DNA of 64,000 bases from Costus lasius (Eukaryota > Streptophyta > Magnoliopsida > Zingiberales > Costaceae). The notes beneath the pieces are model-generated. The model saw only the letters and a list, made by a program, of their open reading frames with translations, searched no databases and was not told the DNA's origin. The position numbers and the translations under genes are program-made. Of this stretch, positions 35,574 to 48,600 are shown piece after piece. Location: the NCBI GenBank assembly GCA_027563935.2, contig CM050454.1, positions 46,280,596 to 46,344,595 of the forward strand, written 5' to 3'. The first letter of the stretch is position 1. The number at the start of each line of letters is the position of its first letter.

Positions 35574-36293
35574 CACTGATCGTGATAACGTAAGTTATCG
35601 TTACCGACGTTTAAAGGAAACCCTTAGGGTCGCACAATTTGATGATATGGCTTACTTAGTCAGATCGTGTGGACTGAATTGTTTCGGTTCAGTTTAAAGG
35701 GATTTAATCTCTGATTGTAAGTGAGATCTGGTCTGATCATGTTTGATTGATTAGGGCTTGAGATCGGTAAGCTTCGATCGAGAGAATTGATGCTAGATCG
35801 GTGAGATCAGGAGCATCAGGAGATGAACGGTTAGATCTGGAGCCTTAGGGTTTAATTGTGATCTAGACCAAATGCTTGGGTTAATTGGTCTTTGAACCAA
35901 ACCAAAATGAACCGGCTCATCATATGAGTGCATGGTTCAATGGGAAGAGAAAAATGCGATGGTTCACAAGGAGTGAACGCATCACACGTTGAGGGGGTTT
36001 TTCTATTTTGGGAAACCATGTTTCCAAAACATGGTCACGCCTCACGTTCGCTCCTCTCACGCCTATTGTCGCCTCTTCCTCTCTATGCTCTCTCAACTCT
36101 CGTGTGTTGAAGGAGTTGACGACAAGGAGGTCTCGGCCAAGCAAGACATCTCTTCTTCCCTTCCATTCGATCAGGAGACTTGAAGGTCTTTGCTAGCACA
36201 AGGATCAACAAGGAGTAGGCGATCTTCTTCTTGTGTGCGCATCTTCTGGAGGAGATCCCTTTCGCTCTCTTCTTCCAAGGCACCATCCAAGCA

Positions 36294-36302
36294 ATGGCGA
36301 TG
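36294..36302 (+). promoter_or_regulatory. LTR-borne mini coding exon, LTR1 of array B
   Basis: ATGGCGATG is followed by GTATGACT at 36303. Joined to the acceptor at 38241 it is in frame with the gag of internal region 1, whose own ATG is lost. LTR2 has the same unit at 43690-43698 for internal region 2. Confidence 0.55.
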
Positions 36303-36446
36303 GTATGACTCTTATCAATGTATACAAGTTTTAATAGTTGATCATATGACATGCATGCAACCGATCATCTAGAAACCCTTATTTCCACTGCCCAAGATTT
36401 TATATGCGCCACTTTAGGGTTTCGCCCCCTTTATAGGGGTCTTTCA

Positions 36447-38241
36447 ATTGGTATCAGAGCGAGGTTATAAGCATGTTTTTTATGATTGCTTGAGGCTTTT
36501 GTGATCCATGTTTGCTCTTGTATGCTTAGATCTAAACTACATGCGAAAATTACATGTTAAGTTGTTCATGCGAAAACTTGATGAACATGTTTTCTAGTTG
36601 GCGCATGTTGTAGTTTTTCTTCAAAACTTGTTAACTTGCGCGCCTCACTTAGATCTATAGCCGCCTACTGTAAAACCTTAGACGGGTTATTAGGGTTGAA
36701 ATCATAGTCGAGTCTAGATCCAACCAGTCTGATCAGACTATCTGACAGCCTAGAAGGGTCGACCAGATGGCATCTGTGCGCAAGCACAAGGTGGTTATAG
36801 TTTGACTGCAGACAGGCGTGTAGCGATGTCTGGTTGAGACAACCAGTGAACGCTCTTGAGTCAGGCCCGGGCTCACACCCGCTTGCCAGAACTCATGAGG
36901 CTCGTTCAGCCCAACGCATGCATTGTTGGCCACTGGGTCAACTCAAGTCAGTTAGGACTTGGTGCATGCAAGGGCAGTGGGTCTGACTAGGTCTGATGAG
37001 TGAATCCCTATTAATGAACCGTTGTAAGGTAGTAGGGCACATAAGGAAAATAAAATTGATGCCTATGGGTTTTCGAAAACTTTATTTTCTTATTGTTGGA
37101 TAACATGTTGATTGTATACCATGATGATTGTCTATTTAATCTTATGTGGGCTGCCTATTTTAATGTGTGCTGTGCTGGGGCCTGCGTGCCTGGATTAAAC
37201 TGTAAATTATTATAATTGTGATCTGCGCATCACATTTTAATTAATTTATTGTGTAATTGACCTGCGTGTCAATCTTGTCTAGATAGATTAAATTGTATTT
37301 TAATCAGACAAGAGCACAGAGCACACTTGGCAGAGGCGCATGCAGCAAGTGGCTTCACCAGTGGGAGGTCCAGGGTTTGACTCTGGGACAGGCGCATTTA
37401 CCTGGTGGGCGCACCTGAGCTGCAGTGGGCGCTTGGGCCCTGGGTTGGGCCAGATGAGATGCAAAAGACCCATGAAGAGCTCAAGTGAAGACTTAAGTTA
37501 AATTAAGGTCTTACCTAGGCTTAATGGGCTTTTACCACATAAGATCAGCATGCTTTCTATTCATTGTTTATATAATTAGAATTGCATGATTTAATCTTCT
37601 GCTATCACCATAGGGTTTGCATGATAGTTAAGAAGATAAAAGACCGTTAAAATCCAACGCTAAAATATCAAGCTCGTAAGCCTTCTGGCGCGAAACCTCA
37701 CTATTATGACTATCGTTGGGGCCGTGTTGTACCCACTCAGTGGGCACGCCCATCTATCTTCAGACGGTGTGTGATTACACCTGCGTGTTCCAGGGAAGGG
37801 ATTTATCGCTTCTCGTTGCTCAGCATAGCACGTGGTGGTCCAGGGAGTAGGTCGGGTCAACTTGACCATGTAGGCTACATATGTGGCGCATATGGTAGCT
37901 ATATAGAGGCAGCCATCTGTGGGATCAGAGACTGTGTTGTACCAACTCAGTTGGCACAGTCTGCTGGATTGCCCAGATGAAGGGGAATCGCACGGGTTGG
38001 CGATTGGCAGGGATTGCCTACCAGAGATTAGTGCTTGTACTCTCTGTGCATCTTATCTCGCCTGAGCGGGACGCGGAGACCAAGTATGAAATCTGGATCC
38101 CATCTCACTAAAAGAGTTTTACTCTTTCGGGCTGTTTTGCTGGATTTTTCAGCCAGATAAAATAGTGAGAAAAGAATCATTCTTAAGTCCTGAATTGATT
38201 CTCACATTGATACTGACCTTGCTGTTCTTGCATTGTTGTAG
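36447..38241 (+). mobile_element. Leader of internal region 1 (array B)
   Basis: About 1.8 kb without coding capacity, homologous to 10286-12083. It holds the primer site, the tRNA-like segment (A box 37328, B box 37374-37384 reading GGTTTGACTCT), the twin hairpins (37732-37744, 37942-37954) and the acceptor TTGTTGTAG ending at 38241. The small frames here are not conserved between copies. Confidence 0.85.
36449..36460 (+). other. Primer binding site of internal region 1
   Basis: TGGTATCAGAGC, two bases after the LTR1 end, is a perfect initiator-Met-type site. The equivalent after LTR2 is at 43845-43856. Confidence 0.92.
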
Positions 38242-41200
38242 ATTACTGCAGCAACGAACACCACGAATTTCAATGTGCGATCCCTACTGGAAAGTGAGAA
38301 GTTTGCTGGACCAAACTTCTCAGACTGGTACGGACACCTTAAGATTGTTCTTAAGGCAGAGAGGAAGCTGTATGTCCTCGAGACGGCTATACCGCCTCAA
38401 CCCGCTGCGAACGCCGCAAGGGCGGTTCGGGATGCTTATGAAAAGCATGTCAATGATAGCATTGATGTCGCTTGCCTGATGCTTGCGTCTATGACGCCAG
38501 AGCTGCAGCGTCAGCATGAGGATCTATCTGCTATACAAATTATAGCAAACCTCAAGCTGCTGTATGCTGCACAGGATAGGACTGAACGCTACAATTTGAC
38601 TAAGCTTTTCTTTCAGAGCAAACTGGCTGAAGGAAGTCCAGTGGGAGCTCACGTACTCAAGATGATTGGGTACAAGGAGGCTCTAGAGAAACTGGGACAT
38701 ACCATCAATCAGGAGCTTGCTGTAGACATCATATTGTAGTCTCTCCCGACCTCTTTCGATCCGTTCATCATTAATTTTAATATGAACAAGATCGACTGTA
38801 CCCTGGCAGAGTTGCTGAATATGCTCTTGACTACAGAGTTGACTCTAAAGGGAAAGCCTGTATCCACTGTCTTGATGGTTCCTTCTAGGAACAAGAAGAA
38901 AGGGAAGAAAGGCAAAGCCCCTGTTAAGAGCTACAGCAAGGCTCTGAAACAAAAGGTTAAGCAGTCGAAGGAATACAGATGTTTCCACTGTGGCCAGCTG
39001 GGTCACTGGAAAAAGGACTGTAAAGCGCTCCAAGGAGACAAGAAGGGAAGTTTCGCTTCTGGCTCAGGTATTTTTGTGACTGAGGTCATGGTTTCTTCTT
39101 CCATATCATGGGTGTTGGACACTGCATGTGGAGTTCACATTTGTTCAAATGTACAGGAACTCAAGAGAAGAAGACAGGTGGGACAGCATGAGGTGGACCT
39201 ACGAGTTGGAAACGGGGCACGGGTTGCTGCTGTTGCTGTAGGCGTTTATTACATCTCATTACCATCTGGACTTGTATTGGAACTGGACAATTGTTATTTT
39301 GTACCAAGCATAATGAAAAATATTATCTCTATTCCTGCTCTTGTCAGGAAAGGGTTTTCCTTTGAATGCAATATTTCAAAGTGTATTATTTCTTTTGATA
39401 ATATTGTTTATGCTACTGGGTCGATTAACAATGGGTTATTCATGTTGGACATGGAATGTTCTATACAACAAATTGATAACAAGAAAGCTAAGTATGCTGA
39501 TAACAGCACCTTGCTATGGCATAGTCGTTTAGGCCATATTAACAAGAAGCGCATTAAGCGGTTGCATGATCATGGACTGCTGGGATCTTTCTCCTATGAG
39601 GAGATTGATACATGCAAAGCTTGTTTAATGGGTAAAATGACAAAAGCTCCTTTTCTTGAGAAAGGTCAAAGGGCTTCAGGTTTACTTGACCTCATTCACA
39701 GTGATGTGTGTGGACCTTTCAGTAAACATGCCAGAGGTGGCTATCTATACTTCATTACCTTTACTGATGATTTCAGTAGATATGGGTATGTTTATCTAAT
39801 GAGACATAAAAGTGAATCTTTTGACAAGTTCAAAGAGTTCAAGAATGAAGTACAGAATCAGCAAGGCCGAAATATCAAGGCACTTCGTTCAGATCGAGGT
39901 GGTGAATACTTGAGTCGAGAGTTTACTGACTATCTGAAGGAGTGTGGGATTATCTCACAGCTCACTCTGCCAGGAACACCGCAATGGAATGGTGTGTCCG
40001 AGAGGAGGAACAGAACCTTACTGGATATGGTTCGTTCTATGATGAGTCAGGCTACTCTGCCTTACTCCTTTTGGGGATTTGCACTAGAAACAGCTGCAAA
40101 GGTACTAAACCGAGTGCCATCCAAGGCAGTTTCAAAGACGCCATATGAGTTATGGTATGGGAAACAGCCAAGCTTGACGTTTATCAAGATCTGGGGTTGC
40201 GAGGCTTATGTCAAAAAGCTCGCATCTGGGAAACTAGAGAGCAGATCTGAGAAATGTATCTTTGTCGGTTACCCTAAGGAAACTAAGGGTTATTATTTCT
40301 ACAATCCCAAAGAGAACAAAGTTTTTCTTGCTCGGACGGCTATTTTTCTTGAGAAGGAATTTCTTCTGCAAGAGGCCAGTGGGAGAGAAATAAAGCTGGA
40401 TGAGAATCCAGAAGAAGGACAAAGTAGTCAAGCACAGTTGGATGAGCCTGAGCCAGTAGATCAGGTTACTGAACAACCTGAGGCTCAGATATCACGGGAA
40501 CCGCAAAGATCGGGAAGGATCCGTCGATAGCCTGAGCGCTATGACGGAGTCTACATCATTGATGATGAACCCCTCACTTATGCGGATGCGGTCAGTGGAC
40601 CGGAATCAGCGAGATGGCTTGAAGCTATGCGAGCCGAGATGGACTCCATGTCAGATAACCAAGTCTGGGATTTGGTTGATCCGCCTCCGGGAGTAATCCC
40701 TATAGGCTGTAAATGGATCTTCAAGAAGAAGATTGACATGGATGGTAACGTGGTTACCTATAAAGGCAGGCTAGTTGCGAAAGGTTTCAAACAAATCTAC
40801 GGGATAGATTATGATGAAACTTTCTCTCCTGTAGCTATGTTTAAGTCTATTCGGATTATTCTCGCGATAGCAGCATATTATGATTATGAGATCTGGCAGA
40901 TGGATGTGAAGACTGCTTTCCTTAATGGAAAACTGGATGAGGATGTGTATATGACACAACCTGAAGGTTTCACTAATCCATCAGATCGTCATAAAATATG
41001 CAAGTTAAGGAAGTCCATTTATGGACTTAAGCAAGCATCAAGAAGCTGGAATATTCGTTTTGATGAATCAATCTGTGAGTTTGGTTTCATCAAGAATGAA
41101 GATGCCCCGTGTGTATATAAGAGGTTTAGTGGGAGCATAATCACTTTCCTAGTCCTCTACGTCGATGATATCTTAATCATTGGAAACGATATTCCTGAAC

Positions 41201-42141
41201 TGCATGCGGTTAAGGCATGGTTAAGAAAATATTTCCAGATGAAAGATTTAGGAGAAGCAGCCTATGTATTAGGTGTGAAGATCTACAGAGATAGATCTAA
41301 GAGGCTTCTCGGGCTGTGCCAGAGTACTTACATCGATAAAGTCCTGGAGAGATTCCATTTAGAAAATTCTAAAAGAGGATATCTTCCAGTCAGACATGGT
41401 CTGAATCTTTCAAAGAGTCAGTGTCCACAAACACAGACTGAGAAAGATGAAATGGACAATACGCCTTATGCTTCGGCTATTGGGTCCATTATGTATGCGA
41501 TGTTATGTACTCGCCCAGACGTCGCTTACGGGTTAAGCGTGACCAGTCGGTTCTAAAGTAATCCAGGTCAGGCGCACTGGATTGCAGTCAAGAACATTTT
41601 GAAATATCTGCGGAGGACCAAAGATATGTTCTTGGTGTATGGTGGTCAGGAAGAACTCAGTATTGAAGGATATACTGACTCTTCATTCCAATCTGACCAG
41701 GATGATTTCCGATCGCAATCAGGCTATGTTTTTAGCTTGAATGGAGGTGCAGTGGTGTGGAAAAGTTTCAAACAATCAATTGTTGCTGATTCCACAACAG
41801 AAGCCGAGTATGTTGCAGCCTCGGAAGCATCTAAGGAGGCAGTGTGGATTCGTAAGTTCGTTCAGGAACTTGGTGTTGTTCCTTCGAGTACAGATCCATT
41901 AGTTATCTTCTGTGATAACACTAGAGCAATAGCACAGGCAAAGGAACCACGGTCGCACCAGAAGTCTAAGCACATACAGAGACGGTTTCACTTGATCCGG
42001 GAGATCATTGATCGTGGCGAGATCAAAATCTACAAGGTTCATACATATGACAATCTGGCTGACCCGCTTACAAAGCCTCTGGCGCAGCAGAAGCATGAGA
42101 AGCACTGTAATAATATGGGTTTGAGATTTCTCAACCATTAG
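38242..42141 (+). pseudogene. Angela gag-pol, internal region 1 of array B
   Basis: The coding frame follows the acceptor at 38241. The ATG used in A and C is ACG here (38263-38265, CACCACGAAT), so without splicing to an LTR ATG the first in-frame AUG lies far inside gag. The frame is single and carries three stops, all C-to-T: TAG at 38737-38739 in gag, TAG at 40528-40530 between integrase and reverse transcriptase, and TAA at 41554-41556 before RNase H. Zinc knuckle, protease, integrase and YVDD (41158-41169) motifs are intact. The natural stop is at 42139-42141, followed by the tract AAGTGCAAGTGGGAGA before LTR2. Confidence 0.93.
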
Positions 42142-42161
42142 ATTAAGTGCAAGTGGGAGAT

Positions 42162-43842
42162 TGTTGGGGTATGCCCTTAAGGCAAATGTTTGAGGCCTTG
42201 GGATTATATCAGTATCATGTATAAACTCTATGTTTATAAAGGCAATGGTTGTTATTCAGGTTGTTACATTATCTGCTGCAATATGAATACTTCTGAATAA
42301 TGTCTCAATGATGTTCAGCTAGTCTGACATGCAGTGTAGTCCTTAGTCGAAATATCTTGGTGAACATGAGACAACCTTGATATGATTGAGACTAATATGT
42401 GTTCTAATCTTATAGGATGCTTTGAGCATGGAATAAGATGTAGACTCATGGGTACATTGGATGTACTGGACAGACCCTACATAGGATGTTCAATTGCTTG
42501 TCACAATGTGAATAATCCTTGTATGCAAACAAGTGGCATATTTTCCTCTGACTTGAGAGCACTTGTGTTTCTAAATGATGATTGGCATTGTTTTGAGATA
42601 GTTCGATATCATTTGAAACATAATTGTTATAGACTATCTTGGATGGTGAGCATGAGTCATGTTAGGGCGCTAGTGATAGACATAGGATTGCCATCTCCTT
42701 CATTGGAGTGTGATGTTCTAAAGGGCCCCCTGGATGAGATGATTGAGAAAGTGTATGGCCATACCCAGATGACTATGTTCATCTGATCTAATCATTTTCA
42801 TCATATTGGAGTTACAGGCTTGACACGCTTGTCCAATAAGAACATCCAGTGGCAAAGGAAACATGTATGTCTAGTGAAATGGATTCACACTTGTGCTGTG
42901 GTTTGGGTGTGGTCTTGGAAGACTCTTTCCTTTATATCGGGAGACAGTGATGTGTTGCTGGATACCCCTCACTGATCGTGATAACGTAAGTTATCGTTAC
43001 CGACGTTTAAAGGAAACCCTTAGGGTCGCACAATTTGATGATATGGCTTACTTAGTCAGATCGTGTGGACTGAATTGTTTGGGTTCAGTTTAAAGGGATT
43101 TAATCTCTGATTGTAAGTGAGATCTGGTTTGATCATGTTTGATTGATTAGGGCTTGAGATCGGTAAGCTTCGATCGAGAGAATTGATGCTAGATCGGTGA
43201 GATCAGGAGCATCAGGAGATGAACGGTTAGATCTGGAGCCTTAGGGTTTAATTGTGATCTAGACCAAATGCTTGGGTTAATTGGTCTTTGAACCAAACCA
43301 AAATGAACCGGCTCATCATATGAGTGCATGGTTCAATGGGAAGAGAAAAATGCGATGGTTCACAAGGAGTGAACGCATCACACGTTGAGGGGGTTTTTCT
43401 ATTTTGGGAAACCATGTTTCCAAAACATGGTCACGCCTCACGTTCGCTCCTCTCACGCCTATTGTCGCCTCTTCCTCTCTATGCTCTCTCAACTCTCGTG
43501 TGTTGAAAGAGTTGACGACAAGGAGGTCTCGGCCAAGCAAGACATCTCTTCTTCCCTTCCATTCGATCAGGAGACTTGAAGGTCTTTGCTAGCACAAGGA
43601 TCAACAAGGAGTAGGCGATCTTCTTCTTGTGTGCGCATCTTCTGGAGGAGATCCCTTTCGCTCTCTTCTTCCAAGGCACCATCCAAGCAATGGCGATGGT
43701 ATGACTCTTATCAATGTATACAAGTTTTAATAGTTGATCATATGACATGCATGCAACCGATCATCTAGAAACCCTTATTTCCACTGCCCAAGATTTTATA
43801 TGCGCCACTTTAGGGTTTCGCCCCCTTTATAGGGGACTTTCA
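42162..43842 (+). repeat. LTR2 of array B (shared middle LTR)
   Basis: 1681 bp, TGTTGGGGTATGCCC to GGGGACTTTCA. It acts both as 3' LTR of internal region 1 and 5' LTR of internal region 2 and has no target duplication of its own. Shares GGCAAATG near its start with LTR3, where LTR1 has GGCTAATG. Confidence 0.95.
43690..43698 (+). promoter_or_regulatory. LTR-borne mini coding exon, LTR2 of array B
   Basis: ATGGCGATG followed by GTATGACT at 43699. It is in frame with the exon that starts at 45638 of internal region 2. Confidence 0.55.
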
Positions 43843-45637
43843 ATTGGTATCAGAGCGAGGTTATAAGCATGTTTTTTATGATTGCTTGAGGCTTTTGTGA
43901 TCCATGTTTGCTCTTGTATGCTTAGATCTAAACTACATGCGAAAATTACATGTTAAGTTGTTCATGCGAAAACTTGATGAACATGTTTTCTAGTTGGCGC
44001 ATGTTGTAGTTTTTCTTCAAAACTTGTTAACTTGCGCGCCTCACTTAGATCTATAGCCGCCTACTGTAAAACCTTAGACGGGTTATTAGGGTTGAAATCA
44101 TAGTCGAGTCTAGATCCAACCAGTCTGATCAAACTATCTGACAGCCTAGAAGGGTCGACCAGATGGCATCTGTGCGCAAGCACAAGGTGGCTATAGGTTG
44201 ACTGCAGACAGGCGTGTAGCGATGTCTAGTTGAGACAACCAGTGAACGCTCTTGAGTCAGGCCCGGGCTCACACCCGCTTGCCAGAACTCATGAGGCTCG
44301 TTCAGCCCAACGCATGCATTGTTGGCCACTAGGTCAACTCAAGTCAGTTAGGACTTGGTGCATGCAAGGGCAGTGGGTCTGACTAGGTCTGATGAGTGAA
44401 TCCCTATTAATGAACCGTTGTAAGGTAGTAGGGCACATAAGGAAAATAAAATTGATGCCTATGGGTTTTCGAAAACTTTATTTTCTTATTGTTGGATCAC
44501 ATGTTGATTGTATACCATGATGATTGTCTATTTAATCTTATGTGGGCTGCCTATTTTAATGTGTGCTGTGCTGGGGCCTGCGTGCCTGGATTAAACTGTA
44601 AATTATTATAATTGTGATCTGTGCATCACATTTTAATTAATTTATTGTGTAATTGACCTGCGTGTCAATCTTGTCTAGATAGATTAAATTGTATTTTAAT
44701 CAGACAAGAGCACAGAGCACACTTGGCAGAGGCGCATGCAGCAAGTGGCTTCACCAGTGGGAGGTTCAGGGTTTGACTCTGGGACAGGCGCATTTACCTG
44801 GTGGGCGCACCTGAGCTGCAGTGGGCGCTTGGGCCCTGGGTTGGGCCAGATGAGATGCAAAAGACCCATGAAGAGCTCAAGTGAAGACTTAAGTTAAATT
44901 AAGGTCTTACCTAGGCTTAATGGGCTTTTACCACATAAGATCAGCATGCTTTCTATTCATTGTTTATATAATTAGAATTGCATGATTTAATCTTCTGCTA
45001 TCACCATAGGGTTTGCATGATAGTTAAGAAGATAAAAGACCGTTAAAATCCAACGCTAAAATATCAAGCTCGTAAGCCTTCTGGCGCGAAACCTCACTGT
45101 TCTGACTATCGTTGGGGCCGTGTTGTACCCACTCAGTGGGCACGCCCATCTATCTTCAGACGGTGTGTGATTACACCTGCGTGTTATAGGGAAGGGATTT
45201 ATCGCTTCTCGTTGCTCAGCATAGCACGTGGTGGTCCAGGGAGTAGGTCGGGTCAGCTTGACCATGTAGGCTACATATGTGGCGCATATGGTAGCTATAT
45301 GGAGGCAGCCATCTGTGGGATCAGAGACTGTGTTGTACCAACTCAGTTGGCACAGTCTGCTGGATTGCCCAGATGAAGGGGAATCGCACGGGTTGGCGAT
45401 TGGCAGGGATTGCCTACCAGAGATTAGTGCTTGTACTCTCTGTGCATCTTATCTCGCCTGAGCGGGACGCGGAGACCAAGTATGAAATCTGGATCCCATC
45501 TCACTAAAAGAGTTTTACTCTTTCGGGCTGTTTTGCTGGATTTTTCAGCCAGATAAAATAGTGAGAAAAGAATCATTCTTAAGTCCTGAATTGATTCTCA
45601 CATTGATACTGACCTTGCTGTTCTTGCATTGTTGTAG
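43843..45637 (+). mobile_element. Leader of internal region 2 (array B)
   Basis: This is a close copy of the leader at 36447-38241 shifted by 7396 bp. It holds the primer site 43845-43856, the tRNA-like segment at about 44724-44780, both hairpins, and the acceptor with AG at 45636-45637 preceded by GATACTGACC. Confidence 0.87.
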
Positions 45638-48600
45638 ATTACTGCAGCAACGAACACCACGAATTTCAATGTGCAATCCCTACTGGAAAGGGAGAAGTTT
45701 GCTGGACCAAACTTCTCAGACTAGTACGGACACCTTAAGATTGTTCTAAAGGCAGAGAGGAAGCTGTATGTCCTCGAGACGGCTATACCGCCTCAACCCG
45801 CTGCGAACGCCGCAAGGGCGGTTCGGGATGCTTATGAAAAGCATGTCAATGATAGCATTGATGTCGCTTGTCTGATGCTTGCGTCTATGATGCCAGAGCT
45901 GCAGCGTCAGCATGAGGATCTATCTGCTATACAAATTATAGCAAACCTCAAGCTGTTGTATGCTGCACAGGCTAGGACTGAACGCTACAATTTGACTAAG
46001 CTTTTCTTTCAGAGCAAACTGGCTGAAGGAAGTCCAGTGGGAGCTCACGTACTCAAGATGATTGGGTACAAGGAGGCTCTAGAGAAACTGGGACATACCA
46101 TCAATCAGGAGCTTGCTGTAGACTTCATATTGCAGTCTCTCCCGACCTCTTTCGATCCGTTCATCATTAATTTTAATATGAACAAGATCGACTGTACCCT
46201 GGCAGAGTTGCTGAATATGCTCTTGACTACAGAGTTGACTCTAAAGGGAAAGCCTGTATCCACTGTCTTGATGGTTCCTTCTAGGAACAAGAAGAAAGGG
46301 AAGAAAGGCAAAGCCCCTGTTAAGAGCTACAGCAAGGCTCTGAAACAAAAGGTTAAGCGATCGAAGGAATACAGATGTTTCCACTGTGGCCAGCTGGGTC
46401 ACTGGAAAAAGGACTGTAAAGTGCTCCAAGGAGACAAGAAGGGAAGTTTCGCTTCTGGCTCAGGTATTTTTGTGACTGAGGTCATGGTTTCTTCTTCCAT
46501 ATCATGGGTGTTGGACACTGCATGTGGAGTTCACATTTGTTCAAATGTACAGGAACTCAAGAGAAGAAGACAGGTGGGACAGCATGAGGTGGACCTACGA
46601 GTTGGAAATGGGGCACGGGTTGCTGCTGTTGCTGTAGGCGTTTATTACATCTCATTACCATCTGGACTTGTATTGGAACTGGACAATTGTTATTTTGTAC
46701 CAAGCATAATGAAAAATATTATCTCTATTCCTGCTCTTGTCAGGAAAGGGTTTTCCTTTGAATGCAATATTTCAAAGTGTATTATTTCTTTTGATAATAT
46801 TGTTTATGCTACTGGGTCGATTAACAATGGGTTATTCATGTTGGACATGGAATGTTCTATACAACAAATTGATAACAAGAAAGCTAAGTATGCTGATAAC
46901 AGCACCTTGCTATGGCATAGTCGTTTAGGCCATATTAACAAGAAGCGCATTAAGCGGTTGCATGATCATGGACTGCTGGGATCATTCTCCTATGAGGAGA
47001 TTGATACATGCAAAGCTTGTTTAATGGGTAAAATGACGAAAGCTCCTTTTCTTGAGAAAGGTCAAAGGGCTTCAGGTTTACTTGACCTCATTCACAGTGA
47101 TGTGTGTGGACCTTTCAGTAAACATGCCAGAGGTGGCTATCTATACTTCATTACCTTTACTGATGATTTCAGTAGATATGGGTATGTCTATCTTATGAGA
47201 CATAAAAGTGAATCTTTTGACAAGTTCAAAGAGTTCAAGAATGAAGTACAGAATCAGCAAGGCCGAAATATCAAGGCACTTCGTTCAGATCGAGGTGGTG
47301 AATACTTGAGTCGAGAGTTTACTGACTATCTGAAGGAGTGTGGGATTATCTCACAGCTCACTCCGCCAGGAACACCGCAATGGAATGGTGTGTCCGAGAG
47401 GAGGAACAGAACCTTACTGGATATGGTTCGTTCTATGATGAGTCAGGCTACTCTGCCTTACTCCTTTTGGGGATTTGCACTAGAAACAGCTGCAAAGGTA
47501 CTAAACCGAGTGCCATCCAAGGCAGTTTCAAAGACGCCATATGAGTTATGGTATGGGAAACAGCCAAGCTTGACGTTTATCAAGATCTGGGGTTGCGAGG
47601 CTTATGTCAAAAAGCTCGCATCTGGGAAACTAGAGAGCAGATCTGAGAAATGTATCTTTGTCGGTTACCCTAAGGAAACTAAGGGTTATTATTTCTACAA
47701 TCCCAAAGAGAACAAAGTTTTTCTTGCTCGGACGGCTATTTTTCTTGAGAAGGAATTTCTTCTGCAAGAGGCCAGTGGGAGAGAAATAAAGCTGGATGAG
47801 AATCCAGAAGAAGGACAAAGTAGTCAAGCACAGTTGGATGAGCCTGAGCCAGTAGATCAGGTTACTGAACAACCTGAGGCTCAGATATCACGGGAACCGC
47901 GAAGATCGGGAAGGATCCGTCGACAGCCTGAGTGCTATGACGGAGTCTACATCATTGATGATGAACCCCTCACTTATGCGGATGCGGTCAGTGGACCGGA
48001 ATCAGCGAGATGGCTTGAAGCTATGCGAGCCGAGATGGACTCCATGTCAGATAACCAAGTCTGGGATTTGGTTGATCCGCCTCCGGGAGTAATCCCTATA
48101 GGCTGTAAATGGATCTTCAAGAAGAAGATTGACATGGATGGTAACGTGGTTACCTATAAAGGCAGGCTAGTTGCGAAAGGTTTCAAACAAATCTACGGGA
48201 TAGATTATGATGAAACTTTCTCTCCTGTAGCTATGTTTAAGTCTATTCGGATTATTCTCGCGATAGCAGCATATTATGATTATGAGATCTGGTAGATGGA
48301 TGTGAAGACTGCTTTCCTTAATGGAAAACTGGATGAGGATGTGTATATGACACAACCTGAAGGTTTCACTAATCCATGAGATCGTCATAAAATATGCAAG
48401 TTAAGGAAGTCCATTTATGGACTTAAGCAAGCATCAAGAAGCTGGAATATTCGTTTTGATGAATCAATCTGTGAGTTTGGTTTCATCAAGAATGAAGATG
48501 ACCCGTGTGTATATAAGAGGTTTAGTGGGAGCGTAATCACTTTCCTAGTCCTCTACGTCGATGATATCTTAATCATTGGAAACGATATTCCTGAACTGCA

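Larger units (their letters stand above)
25735..36446 (+). repeat. LTR1 of array B, split by element C
   Basis: The two halves, 25735-26548 and 35574-36446, add up to 1682 bp once one copy of the 5-bp duplication is left out, the same length as LTR2 and LTR3. The break falls in CCCCT-CACTG-ATCGTG. LTR1 has private changes (GGTCTTTCA at its end, where LTR2 and LTR3 have GGACTTTCA), as expected for the outer LTR. Confidence 0.93.
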
